Source: Myrica gale (taxonomy: Eukaryota > Streptophyta > Magnoliopsida > Fagales > Myricaceae). From it: a stretch of 64,000 nt of DNA. The notes under the pieces are model-generated. The model made no database searches. It had not been told where the DNA came from and saw nothing but the letters and a program-made list of their open reading frames with translations. The DNA lies in NCBI GenBank assembly GCA_963930655.1, contig OZ005602.1, positions 7,618,001 through 7,682,000 on the forward strand, written 5' to 3'. Position 1 is the stretch's first letter. Every line of letters starts with the position of its first letter. Shown piece after piece: positions 45,901 through 53,574 of this stretch. A program made the translations under genes and the position numbers.

Positions 45901-47988
45901 GGTTCTTAAAGCAACTCCTGTATTGCCTGAGAGGGAAGCTAGGATAATTATGGTGCAGATATTTCAAGGCCTGGTGTACTTGAACAAAAGAACACAGAAA
46001 ATTATCCATTACGACTTGAAGCCTGGAAATGTTCTGATTGATGAGTTCGGTGTTGCTAAAGTGACTGATTTTGGTCTTAGCAAGATAGTGGAAGACGATG
46101 TTGGATCCCAGGGCATGGAACTTACATCCCAGGGTGCCGGAACATATTGGTGAGTGACAATGGCTTGCTTCTAATATTTGCAATTAGTTATACTGTTTAA
46201 TGTAACTGACAAACGTTTTTGCTTCTGGGTCAATTTCTTCACTACAAGATATTTAAAAAACTCTGTTAGCTTGATTTAAGAGCTACATCTTTCCTACGGT
46301 AGTGGAGCCATTTGATAAATATAGTATGTGCTAAAACTAGTTGTAAGCTGAGCATCTTTTGATATTTTTGGATGACAAAGATTTGTTTGCAATAATGCCA
46401 CTCTAGGGGAAGGGTTTGAACAAAAATTGATATATGTGACTTTAACCTTTGTTCTCTGTTGTAAAGTGGTTTACCTCTTTCGTCTAGTCCTGGACATTTT
46501 TCTCCACTATTTTGATGATTGGTATCATTCTCTTGTTCTTCTTGTTACTTGCAGGTATTTGCCTCCTGAATGTTTCGAGCTTAGCAAAACACCTCTCATT
46601 TCATCCAGGGTAAGGGATTTTCTGAACTGCGTATTTGATACTTGTCGAGTTCAAATTCCTTACCTATCCATACCACCAAAAGGCTCCCACTGATTGTCCA
46701 GTTGGGTTTTCACAAGTGTTTTCATTTTATAAAGTAACTGCACCACTGCCTTTGGTTCCTGCAGACAATTGAAGTGCTTTTCCTTCTCCTTGTTCCTTCT
46801 TTGTCTGGGTACTACCTTTTCTGACATGCTTTTTGGAAATCAGGTTGATGTGTGGTCAGCTGGTATTCTTTTTTATCAAATGCTTTTTGGCAAACGCCCT
46901 TTTGGGCATGACCAGACTCAAGAGCGAATACTACGAGAAGACACCATTATCAAAGCACGCAAGGTTGAATTCCCGTCCAGGCCTACCGTCTCCAATGAGG
47001 CAAAGGTGAGTTTGGTTCATGGAGTTAGTTTTTGTAAGTAGTAATTTTAGGCTTCTTGGGCAGGCCCAAGGCCGTATAAATTACTAAGGCCTTTTAAATC
47101 AATTTTAATAGAAAATATTTAAAATTATCTGAAAATTATTAAATTTAATATAAAATATTCAAAGGCCCCATTAATTTTTTTATGGGGCGCTCATACATGG
47201 CATCAAGGCCCCATGGCTCGGATTGTTATGAAATTTATAGGGCATGTTTTCTAGCAAAGTTCTCTTGACGAGAAATATAAAAAAAGAAAGATTAGGGGCC
47301 TAGGAGAAACATATCACACTATGGGTAAAGAAATAGTCCACTCGTGATAAAAAAAAAATTAGAAAAAGATTGCACCATCATTGTAGTTTCTTTTCCTTAG
47401 CTGGTAACATTGTCATCTTTTCGTTTTTTGAGTCATCTACAACACAAAAACAAATAGTTTTTTTTGCTCTTTATGGGGCCTTGATCTCGGTGAGGCCTTA
47501 GGCGATGGCCTAACTTGCCTTACCCTTGAGTTGACCCTGTTCTCGGAGAAGAAAAGAAATGATCTATGTTCTCAAAAATTTTTTGAGACAGGATCATGTA
47601 CACTTGGATTTACAAGAACTTCAACTATAGCTCCTTTTTATTATAACTAGCAGGATGCACCGTATCAAATTTCAAGCTTCACTTCCCATCACAGATAATT
47701 GACAAGCTGATGTTTGCAATAGTGTTTATAGAATCTTAATTGTTTTGTTCAGCTTCAAAATTCAACAATATACACTACAAATAAACTGTGAACCGGGGGG
47801 GGGGGGGGGGTTACCTTGACTTCATCATGGTAGATTAGAGGGGGAAGAATTTGAGTAGCTTAATGATTGATTTGGCATCTCCTTCTGTACAGGAATTAAT
47901 CCGTCTATGTCTAACATATGACCAAGCAGAGAGGCCAGATGTTTTAACTATTGCTCAAGATCCATATCTCACATATTCAAAGAAGTAA
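3976..47988 (+). CDS. TSL: TOUSLED serine/threonine protein kinase
   Basis: Nuclear Ser/Thr kinase of the Tousled-like family, which acts in chromatin assembly and DNA-replication/repair contexts; in Arabidopsis it affects leaf and flower development. Exons inferred from GT-AG sites and similarity: 3976-4254, 5007-5096, 6275-6364, 21589-21795, 24945-24995, 25204-25311, 25504-25548, 26143-26255, 33436-33502, 44172-44238, 44968-45065, 45194-45373, 45550-45760, 45885-46149, 46555-46609, 46844-47005, 47893-47988. All phases join without a stop, giving 727 aa with both exon-2 copies or 697 aa with one; Arabidopsis TSL is about 688 aa as I recall. The protein starts [20 protein letters not shown]. 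It then has a Gln/Pro-rich tract encoded by CAG/CCG repeats, a basic RKKQGRGRG stretch, coiled-coil segments, and a C-terminal kinase domain ending YLTYSKK. Introns of 15.2, 7.2 and 10.7 kb hold transposons. The exon set is inferred by eye, not from transcripts. Confidence 0.95.
5007..5096 (+). other. TSL: TSL exon 2, copy a
   Basis: A 90-nt phase-0 exon preceded by tggcag and followed by gtaggt. It encodes 30 residues beginning [16 protein letters not shown], which match the FLIQANTKKRQK region of Arabidopsis TSL. This copy is closest to the family consensus. Confidence 0.9.
6003..6140 (+). mobile_element. tRNA-derived SINE
   Basis: The sequence contains TAGCTCAATTGG, close to an RNA polymerase III box A, and about 45 bp later GGTTCAAGATCC, close to a box B. 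The spacing suits a tRNA-derived SINE head. No clean TSD or tail was recognised. It lies in the intron between the two exon-2 copies. Confidence 0.55.
6275..6364 (+). other. TSL: TSL exon 2, copy b (tandem duplicate)
   Basis: A second 90-nt phase-0 exon with tttcag before it and gtaggt after it. It encodes [16 protein letters not shown] and onward. By eye it shares about 21 of 30 residues with copy a and has no stop. Flanking intron sequence is also recognisably related (cagtttttt...gact upstream; gtaggt, then ggtgga/gttgga downstream), so the duplication included intron. Because the exon is a multiple of three, transcripts could use either copy or both. Confidence 0.85.
6495..6586 (+). repeat. 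intronic duplicate unit A (partner at 21411-21505)
   Basis: About 90 bp here (taaatacatac...acatatatgtg...ggtggtact.atgtt) reappear just upstream of TSL exon 3 at 21411-21505 with about 75% similarity. Before the L-A insertion these two units would have lain side by side, separated by the truncated LINE at 6586-7006. Confidence 0.6.
6586..7006 (+). mobile_element. 5'-truncated LINE (3' end only)
   Basis: The + strand encodes the zinc-finger-like C-terminal region of LINE ORF2 ([33 protein letters not shown]). It ends in a short 3' UTR with tgtactgt, ttttaataaaatttt and a poly(A) run at 7001-7006. Stops interrupt the frame. It is a typical dead-on-arrival L1-type insertion. Confidence 0.85.
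8464..10830 (-). pseudogene. LINE L-B ORF2, reverse transcriptase and C-terminus
   Basis: The minus strand encodes [71 protein letters not shown] (the FADD catalytic box near 9880-9891) and, at 8464-9045, an intact C-terminal stretch with the [19 protein letters not shown] and [18 protein letters not shown] motifs. Several frameshifts break the frame, for example near the GLR..DP motif around 10020. Confidence 0.8.
10927..13000 (+). pseudogene. LINE L-B ORF1 protein (near intact)
   Basis: N-terminal domain at 10927-11340 ([48 protein letters not shown]), then a long low-complexity Gln/Pro/Ser-rich middle, then a conserved C-terminal motif ([31 protein letters not shown]). One in-frame TAG stands at about 11206-11208, apparently in place of a Gln codon, and one frameshift lies near 12480-12500; otherwise the frame is open. 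No CCHC zinc knuckle is visible, which differs from many plant LINE ORF1 proteins. The stop at 12998-13000 overlaps the ORF2 start in ATGA. Confidence 0.75.
12997..13740 (+). pseudogene. LINE L-B ORF2, apurinic endonuclease part
   Basis: Begins [20 protein letters not shown], the standard opening of plant L1 ORF2 with an AP-type endonuclease. It continues with LVCFQETKV, then [17 protein letters not shown] and SDHFPIIL, the usual catalytic neighbourhoods. A frameshift sits near the G-run at about 13153-13163. The domain stops at RPFRFE where the inversion/insertion boundary falls. The RT half is on the other strand at 8464-10830. Confidence 0.8.
15043..15636 (+). mobile_element. 5'-truncated LINE L-C inserted in L-A
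   Basis: The + strand encodes the ORF2 C-terminus ([63 protein letters not shown]) as one long open stretch at 15048-15515. A 3' UTR follows (tttcagtataactctttgtactg, tttttcaataaag) and poly(A) to 15636. L-A sequence continues on the minus strand on either side. No clear TSD was found. Confidence 0.8.
16053..16247. mobile_element. PIF/Harbinger (Tourist-like) MITE in L-D
   Basis: A 195-bp element with terminal inverted repeats GGCTATGTTTGGTTT / AAACAAACATAGCC. The trinucleotide TTA flanks it on both sides (16050-16052 and 16248-16250), the TSD typical of PIF/Harbinger elements. LINE coding text resumes directly after it (VSFYTSLYK). No coding capacity. Confidence 0.85.
16990..17103 (+). mobile_element. 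LINE tail L-F, 114 bp, inserted in L-D
   Basis: Only the last part of a LINE 3' UTR is present (gtacagtctttgtactg, tttcttaataatattgctcttat) plus poly(A). It splits the RT motif PLLFVI from VMEVFSRM, which are adjacent in other copies. It is an extreme 5' truncation. Confidence 0.8.
18352..18712 (-). mobile_element. LINE fragment L-E (3' end)
   Basis: Poly(T) at 18352, then a minus-strand 3' UTR and the ORF2 C-terminus ([31 protein letters not shown]). At about 18712 it abuts, in the same orientation, the endonuclease of L-A ([20 protein letters not shown]). That junction skips the rest of L-E, the 3' end of L-D and part of the L-A endonuclease, so a later deletion is inferred. Confidence 0.7.
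20084..20249 (-). mobile_element. LINE tail L-G, 166 bp, with 15-bp TSD
   Basis: Poly(T), then the common LINE 3' tail on the minus strand. A perfect 15-bp TSD CCTATAGTAGCTCTT lies at 20069-20083 and 20250-20264. It is inserted in L-A ORF1. Confidence 0.9.
20509..21177 (-). pseudogene. LINE L-A ORF1 N-terminal part
   Basis: The minus strand reads [62 protein letters not shown], then across a frame change [15 protein letters not shown] and [12 protein letters not shown]. This parallels the N-terminal domain of the L-B and L-K ORF1 proteins. It is moderately decayed. Confidence 0.65.
21411..21505 (+). repeat. intronic duplicate unit B (partner at 6495-6586)
   Basis: See unit A. This copy directly follows L-A and precedes TSL exon 3, so it is host intron sequence. 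It includes the right-hand copy of the L-A TSD. Confidence 0.6.
22647..23730 (+). mobile_element. LINE derivative L-I: ORF1 plus 3' UTR, no ORF2
   Basis: A 1084-bp insertion with a 17-bp TSD CAAAGTACATCAATGAG (22630-22646 and 23731-23747). It holds the C-terminal part of ORF1 (open at 22727-23554, ending KTKSYGLDC). The 3' UTR and poly(A) follow directly, with no endonuclease or RT in between. The 3' UTR shares cttcagtat..tctcttgtactg and ttttaataaaattggctta with the full LINEs. 5'-truncated copy of the same type as L-K. Confidence 0.85.
22727..23554 (+). CDS. ORF1 fragment of L-I (275 codons open)
   Basis: Low-complexity Gly/Glu/Ser-rich N-terminal part with a short internal duplication (EGGDRLG twice). 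The conserved ORF1 C-terminus follows: [48 protein letters not shown]. Truncated at its 5' end by the insertion itself. It is probably not expressed; it is listed because it is uninterrupted. Confidence 0.6.
   Translation: MAPIPSSALPDMLVSSPGALSSPDLAVDDTDQVAGSFSLISEPGMAERMTTPWHGKVSHDGHAETSVRGRVDETRIAETSFLEKGTLEGVGVECGNQGSEGSDGQFNIGENASDQFTECGSELTEDARMDLGEGQGRNSEGGDRLGSAGREKLGEGVGSPEGGDRLGDVSLGGSESPRAVVCVSSKGKVQTESPAWVLDMVSSVGQLVGVSCGGQEEKLRDLFAVLERDRMPISSKKPRKSGGRLIRELKGLQSSVIYEGSSLFSRKTKSYGLDC
23816..24440. other. TSL intron, nothing recognised
   Basis: AT-rich intron DNA with no coding content or clear repeat structure. Confidence 0.4.
24446..24880. repeat. two diverged direct repeats with TGTAACACCCC / GGGATATTACA ends
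   Basis: Two related stretches of about 160 bp lie at 24446-24606 and 24712-24875 (gcacttca..., cttggagt.att, ttccacc, ...tctcattc.t.ctc). The text between contains gtgggacttgggatattaca and tgtaacacccca, end sequences common in small non-coding LTR-type (TRIM-like) plant repeats. Old and poorly bounded. Confidence 0.4.
25549..26142. other. TSL intron between exons 6 and 7, nothing recognised
   Basis: Ordinary intron sequence; short open frames here are not supported. Confidence 0.4.
26256..27018. other. TSL intron, nothing recognised
   Basis: AT-rich. Short local repeat gaaattttaatattca occurs twice near 26750-26780. No gene or bounded element seen. Confidence 0.4.
27027..28637 (+). pseudogene. 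LINE L-J ORF1 (broken)
   Basis: Open pieces in shifting frames carry [20 protein letters not shown], the low-complexity middle ([14 protein letters not shown]), then [35 protein letters not shown] and [14 protein letters not shown]. Its stop (28635-28637) overlaps the ORF2 start in ATGA at 28634-28637, as in L-B. Several frameshifts are present. Confidence 0.65.
27034..29470 (+). mobile_element. LINE L-J, three-segment rearranged copy
   Basis: Flanked by AAAAGTAAATGA at 27022-27033 and GTAAATGA at 29471-29478 (its first A residues merge with the poly(A)). 27034-29040 carries ORF1 and the start of the endonuclease on the + strand. 29041-29440 carries the ORF2 C-terminus and 3' UTR inverted. 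29441-29470 is the last 30 bp of the tail with poly(A) on the + strand. The whole RT region is absent. Shared flanking repeats suggest one insertion event. Confidence 0.75.
28634..29040 (+). pseudogene. LINE L-J ORF2, start of endonuclease
   Basis: Begins [19 protein letters not shown], then [16 protein letters not shown] and, after frame changes, [18 protein letters not shown]. Ends at the inversion point near 29040. Confidence 0.65.
29816..30262 (+). repeat. pair of direct repeats, TRIM-like
   Basis: Two copies of a roughly 190-bp unit begin TGTGACACC (29816 and 30063). They share tggag..ggagaagagaaagaatgat, acttatatatgttccaag and gaagt.aaagcg. The second ends gggtcgttaca. They are separated by about 60 bp. 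TG...CA ends and the tiny spacer fit a terminal-repeat element in miniature (LTR kin), an old fossil. Boundaries are approximate. Confidence 0.5.
30263..30662. other. TSL intron, nothing recognised
   Basis: No gene or bounded repeat seen. Confidence 0.4.
30677..32911 (-). mobile_element. LINE derivative L-K: complete ORF1-only element
   Basis: A 2235-bp minus-strand element with a perfect 14-bp TSD CTGAGACTTTTTAT (30663-30676 and 32912-32925). Order: 5' UTR, full ORF1, 3' UTR of about 270 bp, poly(A). There is no endonuclease or RT. The 3' UTR aligns with that of L-I along its length and shares the terminal cttcagtatattctcttgtactg and ttttaataagattggcttacttat motifs with the full LINEs here. 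It appears young: TSD intact, ORF1 broken only once. Confidence 0.85.
30943..32852 (-). pseudogene. ORF1 of L-K, about 630 codons with one frame change
   Basis: N-terminal frame 32852-31749 ([69 protein letters not shown]) overlaps C-terminal frame 31773-30943 ([49 protein letters not shown], ending KTKSYGLDC). A single frameshift near 31760 separates them. The middle holds two in-frame tandem duplications: a block of about 44 residues (KRDG.DPFS...LSQLG.PGR, twice) and a block of about 25 residues ([18 protein letters not shown], twice). A run of 17 C lies at 31197-31213. Function is unknown; ORF1 proteins of LINEs usually bind the element RNA. Confidence 0.75.
32926..33435. other. TSL intron, nothing recognised
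   Basis: No element or gene seen. Confidence 0.4.
34070..37808 (+). mobile_element. Ty3/gypsy element, copy 1 (partial)
   Basis: 5' LTR at 34070-34874 (805 bp, begins TGTCA, ends TGACA), followed at 34877-34888 by TGGTATCAAAGC, a primer-binding site for initiator tRNA-Met. The gag region is about 34920-35980 and includes a [13 protein letters not shown] zinc knuckle. Protease and reverse transcriptase lie at about 36000-37400 (with YLDDIV), and the start of RNase H to about 37800. The rest is replaced by an unrelated repeat. It is a broken fossil with several breaks, probably of the chromovirus group by PBS and knuckle type. The LTR is of the same family as the solo LTR at 59419. Confidence 0.85.
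37809..39600. repeat. unclassified insertion between two gypsy copies, with palindromic GTGTCGACAC repeats
   Basis: Begins near acaacccaagagggggtgaattggg and includes tggttcggccaaacacgtgcctacgtccac, phrases I associate with a widespread but unclassified plant repeat. 38540-38890 contains two related 190-bp blocks. 39050-39300 contains repeated GTGTCGACAC palindromes, usually within atgtgtcgacac. No coding region is supported, and end repeats were not identified. Confidence 0.5.
39600..43457 (-). mobile_element. Ty3/gypsy element, copy 2 (partial, opposite orientation)
   Basis: Same family as copy 1, reading on the minus strand. Part of the 5' LTR is at 43132-43457 and the initiator tRNA-Met primer site at 43118-43129. 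gag lies at about 42020-43105 with the [13 protein letters not shown] zinc knuckle, protease at about 41400-41990, reverse transcriptase/RNase H at about 40750-41390, and integrase at about 39600-40700 ([21 protein letters not shown]). Both outer ends are incomplete. It is a broken fossil with several breaks, but fairly well preserved, so not very ancient. Confidence 0.85.
43458..44171. other. TSL intron, nothing recognised
   Basis: AT-rich intron sequence before the next TSL exon. Confidence 0.4.
45194..47988 (+). other. TSL: TSL protein kinase domain exons
   Basis: These exons carry the glycine loop [11 protein letters not shown], the catalytic lysine in YVACKLHG, the catalytic loop [12 protein letters not shown] (HYD in place of HRD, as usual for Tousled-like kinases), the DFG motif in VTDFGLSKI, and GTYWYLPPECF in the activation/APE region. 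All catalytic residues are present, so the kinase is predicted active. Six short introns here are free of recognisable large transposons, unlike the 5' half of the gene. Confidence 0.95.
47006..47892. other. last TSL intron; decayed repeat and G-run
   Basis: 47045-47530 has repeated ggccttagg / aaggcccca phrases suggestive of a decayed DNA repeat, but no clean ends were found. A run of about 18 G lies near 47797-47813. No gene. Confidence 0.35.
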
Positions 47989-48553
47989 GTGTATAGCTAT
48001 ATACAGGGAAAAGGGGGATCACCAAGCAGGAATTTATGGAGCCTCCTTTGTTCTACACTGAAGGTAGAAATTTACACGAGACTGCCATACCTGTATGGAA
48101 TTTTGTATAGTTTGTAAAGGTCCCTCATTAGCAGTTGCCGGCTTTGTAGCTGAGGGGCTCTCCCCTGCTTCATGTTGCTTGCGGGATTTGATGTGTTGAC
48201 CCAGTGATTTGGTTGGGTATAGGGCTTCTTTTTTCTCTCTTTGTTTGAATTTTTCATGCTCTTTGTTTCTTCTGAACAATTTTTTTTTTTATTCTGAGTA
48301 ATTTTTCCATCACTTTATTTAAATGTAAATTCTCTCGGTTTTTTTTTCCTCTTTCGTTCAGCTTATGCTACGCTGTAGTTGGGTTTCAGTAGTTCAATTG
48401 ACCCAAAAGAATAGCAAATGTGGCTTTACCTTTAATGAAGAGACGAATTTCATCTTTTCTTTTCTTTTTTATACGCTCTTATTTCCAATTGTATGTGCCG
48501 GCGATTTTGCTTTGCTCGGTCGTAGCATTTCTTGTGGGCATACAAACTATTTA
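47989..48553 (+). other. TSL: TSL 3' UTR and downstream
   Basis: Follows the TAA stop at 47986-47988. The polyadenylation site cannot be fixed by eye. No other gene seen. Confidence 0.4.
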
Positions 48554-48764
48554 GGGTGAGTTTGTTTAGTAAAATTTTATCATTCTAAAATTTTAACATA
48601 GTAAGATAATTATAATATAATATAATATATTTTTTCTCGTCAAATCATTATTTTTTACTGTAATAAATATAAATAATTCATTCAAATCATCTCTCTTCAC
48701 TTTTTCACCCATTCAAATACTTTAAAATTTTAACTTCTCCAAAATTTTAACGCTCAAACACAAC
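48554..48764. mobile_element. Tourist-like MITE
   Basis: Ends GGGTGAGTTTGTTTAG... and ...CGCTCAAACACAAC form imperfect inverted repeats, flanked by TTTA on both sides (48550-48553 and 48765-48768). The interior has AAAATTTTA motifs and cttcactttttcac, shared with the MITEs at 50444, 53575 and 56300. Confidence 0.65.
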
Positions 48765-48768
48765 TTTA

Positions 48769-50440
48769 GGCACTCTTGGGGCGGGGTAATTGTATCCACG
48801 TGTTTAATAGCTTACAAATATTGAAATTATATTTTTGATAGTTTATTATTCTGCAAACATACAAACACACACACATATATATAGTTGTATAAAATTATAT
48901 TCCCAATAATACATATATACAAAGAAAGTATGTAGTAACAACGTGTATAAGTAACTAGATACATAGTGTTGTTCGAATATATGAATACCTCTGTATGAAA
49001 CATATATGCTTTAGCTACTGTAAACCAAACGTTGTGAAAATTCTGCTAGATCAATTATATTTTTAAAAAGATGATTTGAGTGAATATATATATATATATA
49101 TGTGTGTGTGTATAGAAGAGATAGATTTGATTGTGCCATCTGAGGAAGGACTAAGTGGCTTCATTTGATTGCAGGATTCTATGTTTAACGACTAAAGGGA
49201 AAAATTCTATGTTTAACGACTAAAAGGAAAAATAGCAAAATCATATAAAGTATCGTATCGTAATAATATGCACTTATTTAGGAAAATCTCATTAATGAAT
49301 TAGCTAAAAACTGATTGGTATCGTAAAAATATTAAGGCGAGATTAAAGGAAATAAAGAAATCTTGTAGCAAGAAATTAACATAGAGAAATACATATTTTC
49401 CTTTAATCGAACATAATCGGTACAAAGATGGGGCCTTCGAGAGGATTACGAGGGAATATGCCTAGATTATACAAAAAAAAAAGTGAGCTTCCTATAGTTC
49501 ACCTAGCTTATACAACTGCGTTTCAGATTTCAAAAAAAAAGTTTTGAAATACTATCATCGAAAGGAAAACTAAAGGAAACAATGAGGTGGGGGTACAAAA
49601 CAGACTCTGCATCTTGAATGTCTTCGGCCTTAAAATAATACAACATGCTGCTCAACAATAAGGCAAACACAAACAAACATAAAATGGGTGAGTCCTACTG
49701 ACTCAGTAAGGTTAGGGAGGGGACATGCTCATACATCACAGTACATGCCTTAGAATGTAAAGTAGCAGTGCAAAAATAATTTCAAAAATACAAGACATGG
49801 AAGTAACATAAGGAATGTATGCAAATGCAATTGAAATGCATTTACTCATCAAATGGTTTCCTGAGGTATTTACAGTGTCTGCTCTGTTCAACCCCAGAGT
49901 TGGGTAGTGCGTCTTTCATCTCCTCGTGGGACTGTCCTGTGTCACCTACACCAGAACCTTTAAAAACGACGTCATAGCGTCCAGAAGGAGCACACCCACT
50001 CCCTATAGTGGGTGGGGGGGTTGCACTCTCCTAACATGTGCCTGGTACCGTCACTCTTTCTTCGGGAATCACCTAGCAGGCTTGAGGGTTTCTCACCTTT
50101 GTTTTTCCTCTTATGAAGTGAATGCAATTTAATGCACGAATATCATTCATATGCAATGTATACATCTCAATCATTTTTAAAAGCCATTCATTTCCATTTT
50201 CTTTCCATTGTCTTATAACACATCTCATACATGTGTTCCCTTTTCGTTTTGTTGCCCATCCATGGCCTTTTTACTCATTTTGAGTATTCTTGGGGCATTG
50301 TCATAACCTTCTTCACCATTGAGCATCATTTACAAGCTCTTATCATCATCAAATCCACATACAACATGCACTTTCATCAATCCATGTGTTACCAGTCGAA
50401 ACTCACAACCTATATGCCATAAAAGCAACATCCAAACATC
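48769..50440. other. intergenic, microsatellites only
   Basis: Short (CA)n/(TA)n and (TG)n tracts near 48870 and 49090-49115, and a short duplication attctatgtttaacgactaaa near 49180-49225. No gene supported; open frames around 49926-50422 show no family features. Confidence 0.45.
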
Positions 50441-50443
50441 TTA

Positions 50444-50651
50444 GGGGGTGTTTGTTTGTGAAAATATTGGAGTTTTGAAAATTTTGGGTATTGAGGTTTG
50501 TGAAAAAGTATAGTATTTTATGGAAAAGTAAGGAGAGGGAAGATTTAATTGAATAGTATAATATTATTTTATAATTTAATGAGGAGAGAGAGATTATTTT
50601 ATAATTGTTTGAAAAAATTGGGGAGTGGAAAAATTAGGAAACAGACGCCCC
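50444..50651. mobile_element. Tourist-like MITE
   Basis: Starts GGGGGTGTTTGTTT after TTA and ends ...AAACAGACGCCCC before GTA, a near match to a TTA duplication. The interior shares gtgaaaaagt and aggagaggga type motifs with the neighbouring MITEs. Confidence 0.6.
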
Positions 50652-50654
50652 GTA

Positions 50655-51900
50655 AATATGAAAGATCAAGGTTCCATGTTTAGGCAGTGATATTTTAGGC
50701 GATCCTTTTATAATACATAATTAAATAACTAAACATGAAATTAATAGGTAAATGTTAATCGTGTCCAAATGAAGGCTTCTTGAGCCTCCTTAGACCCTAC
50801 TGGGCTTATCCTTAAAGTTTTAAACTATTCTGAGTTTGTTGAGGGTTAACAGGTCTAAAGTCCATTTAGGCTATTAAACGAGCTTTGTGATTTGAGTCCT
50901 AATTCTACTCGGTTTGGACACAAATTTTGGATTCCCCATTTATTGTTCATGATCTACACATCCATATAATTATTTTCTCAATTTCGATATTTTTACCTTA
51001 ACGTTTTATGTGAAATATCGAAACTGCCCTTTTTCGACTTTTTTTTCATCATTATTACTATATGTTGTTAAAAGCACGAATGAAGAGTACACTAATTTAA
51101 TAATGTTATACATAAAAATTATTCCCTAGATTATTTTAAAACATTTGATCAATATAATAATATAATACATGCGTTATAAATAAATATTTATATTACACTT
51201 CCATGAAAAAATGTTATTTCTCAAAAAACTCATATTATACGTATTAAACAAATATTTACATTATAAAATGCATTATATTGAGCACAAACATTTACAAATA
51301 CATTATATATTAAACAAACATTTACATTATAAATTCCATTGTTAGCGCTGACCTAACGATGCCGTTGCGGAAAATAGTGGGCGTTTCAACGAGTCTTATT
51401 ATTCGAACTCATGAATCTGTCGTATGCGAAGAAATTATTTTGGCTTTCTAAACTCTTGTTTTTGGCAACAACTTATTTGCAATGAAATAGAATGAGTCGT
51501 CATTGAAAGTGGGTTCGAACAAGCATTTTACGTTTGAACAACAGTTCCCGCCCATTCCCGCTCACTGAAAGTTGTTCGAATGGAGGTTTTTATCTTTGAA
51601 TGAGGGTTTTTATGACGAATTTGTCATTTCGTTGCTAATTCAGAAGTTTTTATTTTCTTACAATCTAGGATGTTCATTTGAAAGAAATTTGTAGGATTTG
51701 ATAAAATTATGAATATTTAGGTGATGTTAAAATTGTATTGACATACGTGTAAAAATTGTTAAAAATGATTGATGTTTGAAAAAAAGTAATAAAATGTTGT
51801 ATTGAAATACATGTGTGTTTGTGATATTTGGATTATTAAAAAAAAAATAGGTTAAATTGATGTTTTAAAAAAAGTAATAAAGTGTTTGTATTGAGTGTGT
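50655..51900. other. intergenic, no gene
   Basis: AT-rich. 51120-51340 has several tatta-aacaaa-tattta-cattataaa repeats. The text from 51340 with gttcgaac/gtttgaac phrases is unassigned. Confidence 0.4.
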
Positions 51901-52970
51901 TAAACTCGTCAATAGTCTCACGTGGCAGGCTGGAGAACTGTGTCTGCATATGAGTGTACGTGCATATGGAGGTAGAATAGCTCGACATGGTCGCAAGGAT
52001 CTCCAGACTCATCGAAGTGATCGATGGTTGGTCAGAACCTTCGAGGTAAAGGATAGCATAGCACTTTCGAGGTGAACGGGGAACTCCCAAAGTTGGCGAT
52101 GGATAGTAGGCCCGTGGACTTGGAGCTTTCTGCTTTGGCCAGCTTCTGCTCGAGCAAGCGAATTTGTTCAGCCTGCGCAAGCATTTGGTCTCGGAGCACA
52201 GTCTGCCATCCTTCGTCCCCGAGTTGTTTAGGTAAAGGTCGGACAGGCGAACGAGCGAACGGGTGGGTTTTAGCAGATTCCTCCCGATGATTGGTGGAAA
52301 CTCGAGACTTGGAAGGTGACGACAGAGGAGTATCGAGCCTATGCACCAGGCTTTCTATGTTTTTGGCCAGGGAGGCCAGTGGACTATCTTCCATCGGGGG
52401 TGTCCCGGCGACCATGTCTGATTTCCCTACAACGTTGGGTCATCTGGCGTAGTAGTCATCGTCTGGGGAGGCAAAGTGTTGGAAGGACGGTCGTATTAGG
52501 GTGGAAAGATTAGGAAGAGTATACGAAAGCAGAGAAAGAGTTTCCCACAGACGGCGACAAATGATGATGACAAGAATCACCATAAATGGGAGCTGATCAA
52601 TCCTGCAAGAATCACCGAGGGAGTGACCTCTTGATCCGATGGCCAAGTTAGATCTTAAGAAAAATTTTAATATTTAGAGAATGAAATTAAGAATGAATCT
52701 TGGGAAAGAGAATACCTTATTTTTTACAAGGGCGTCAACGTTACAAACCTATTAGGAGTATGCTACCTGGAAGGGTTAGGGAGTCCCATCAGGAGAGATC
52801 TTTTTAAAGGGGCTTCCGATTTTACCGATTCTTATCGGCTTTTTGATTACTCGCACATTCGACCAGGAGCCTGAGCTTCTATAGGATTCCTAAGGAGCGA
52901 TTAGGAACTTCACCAATGGGCCAGACCAGAGACGACCTGTTCTGATAGGGCTTGACATTTTGTGGCCATC
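51900..52970 (-). mobile_element. Ty3/gypsy Tat-lineage remnant (LTR end, primer site, gag start)
   Basis: On the minus strand, tttgtcgccgtctgtgggaa near 52538-52558 resembles the tRNA-Arg primer site used by Tat-lineage elements. A gag-like start follows leftwards (MVAGTPPMEDSPLASLAKNI, coiled-coil QAEQIRLLEQKLAKAE), and probable LTR DNA lies to the right. Old fragment; likely the same broad lineage as the remnant at 1-620. Confidence 0.5.
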
Positions 52971-53574
52971 ACGATGCATATTATACATTGAGAAGTAAAG
53001 AACACTACAAATAATATATTTAATTAGCTAACAGCGTTATTTAGAAAAATAAATGTGCTAATAGCGTAGAAAGAATAGAAAAAATAAAAAAAATGCCCTA
53101 AACAAATGTCAACGTGTGGGGTGCATGAGTGGGCCAGTCCAAAAAGTTGAGAAAACTGGAGGGTGACAACTATGTTCAAAAATGGCCAGATTAGCACGTC
53201 ATCGGTTTCCAACGGCGAAATCTGTCACACAGTACACGCCAACATATTTGTTGGGATTTACAATATTAAAGGCAAAAGATATTCCAGTAAGAGGTGTTAA
53301 AGCGTGTACCTAGCAGCTTGCTGCTTTCCCCGAAATGCATTGAGCGCTCGACCGTCGCTCTCAATACATTTTCTTGTATTTCGGGATTCGCTGGGTCCCA
53401 AGTATTTTTCAAATAAAAAAGACTTCGGAACAGATCTATTGACATGACCTTACGAAGAAAGGGAAGTAGGAACGCATAAAAAAATAAAAATAAAATAATT
53501 AGATAAAACGAAGAAAGGGAAAGACGTATCGGTATGGCCATGTGTATCAGCGTGAGTTCCCACTTATATTAGAT
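52971..53574. other. intergenic, unassigned
   Basis: A minus-strand open stretch at 53266-53541 encodes a short hydrophobic segment followed by FRSLFYLKNTWDPANPEIQE. I cannot place it in any family and do not call a gene. Confidence 0.3.

Noticed and set aside
47797-47814. Long G-runs (also near 4399 and 5225, and C-run at 31197) as functional quadruplex signals
   Set aside because: Single homopolymer runs are common slippage products and prone to sequencing error; nothing else supports a function.
53266-53541. Membrane-protein-like minus-strand ORF, perhaps organelle-derived DNA
   Set aside because: I could not match it to any plastid or mitochondrial gene by memory; without a search it stays unassigned.
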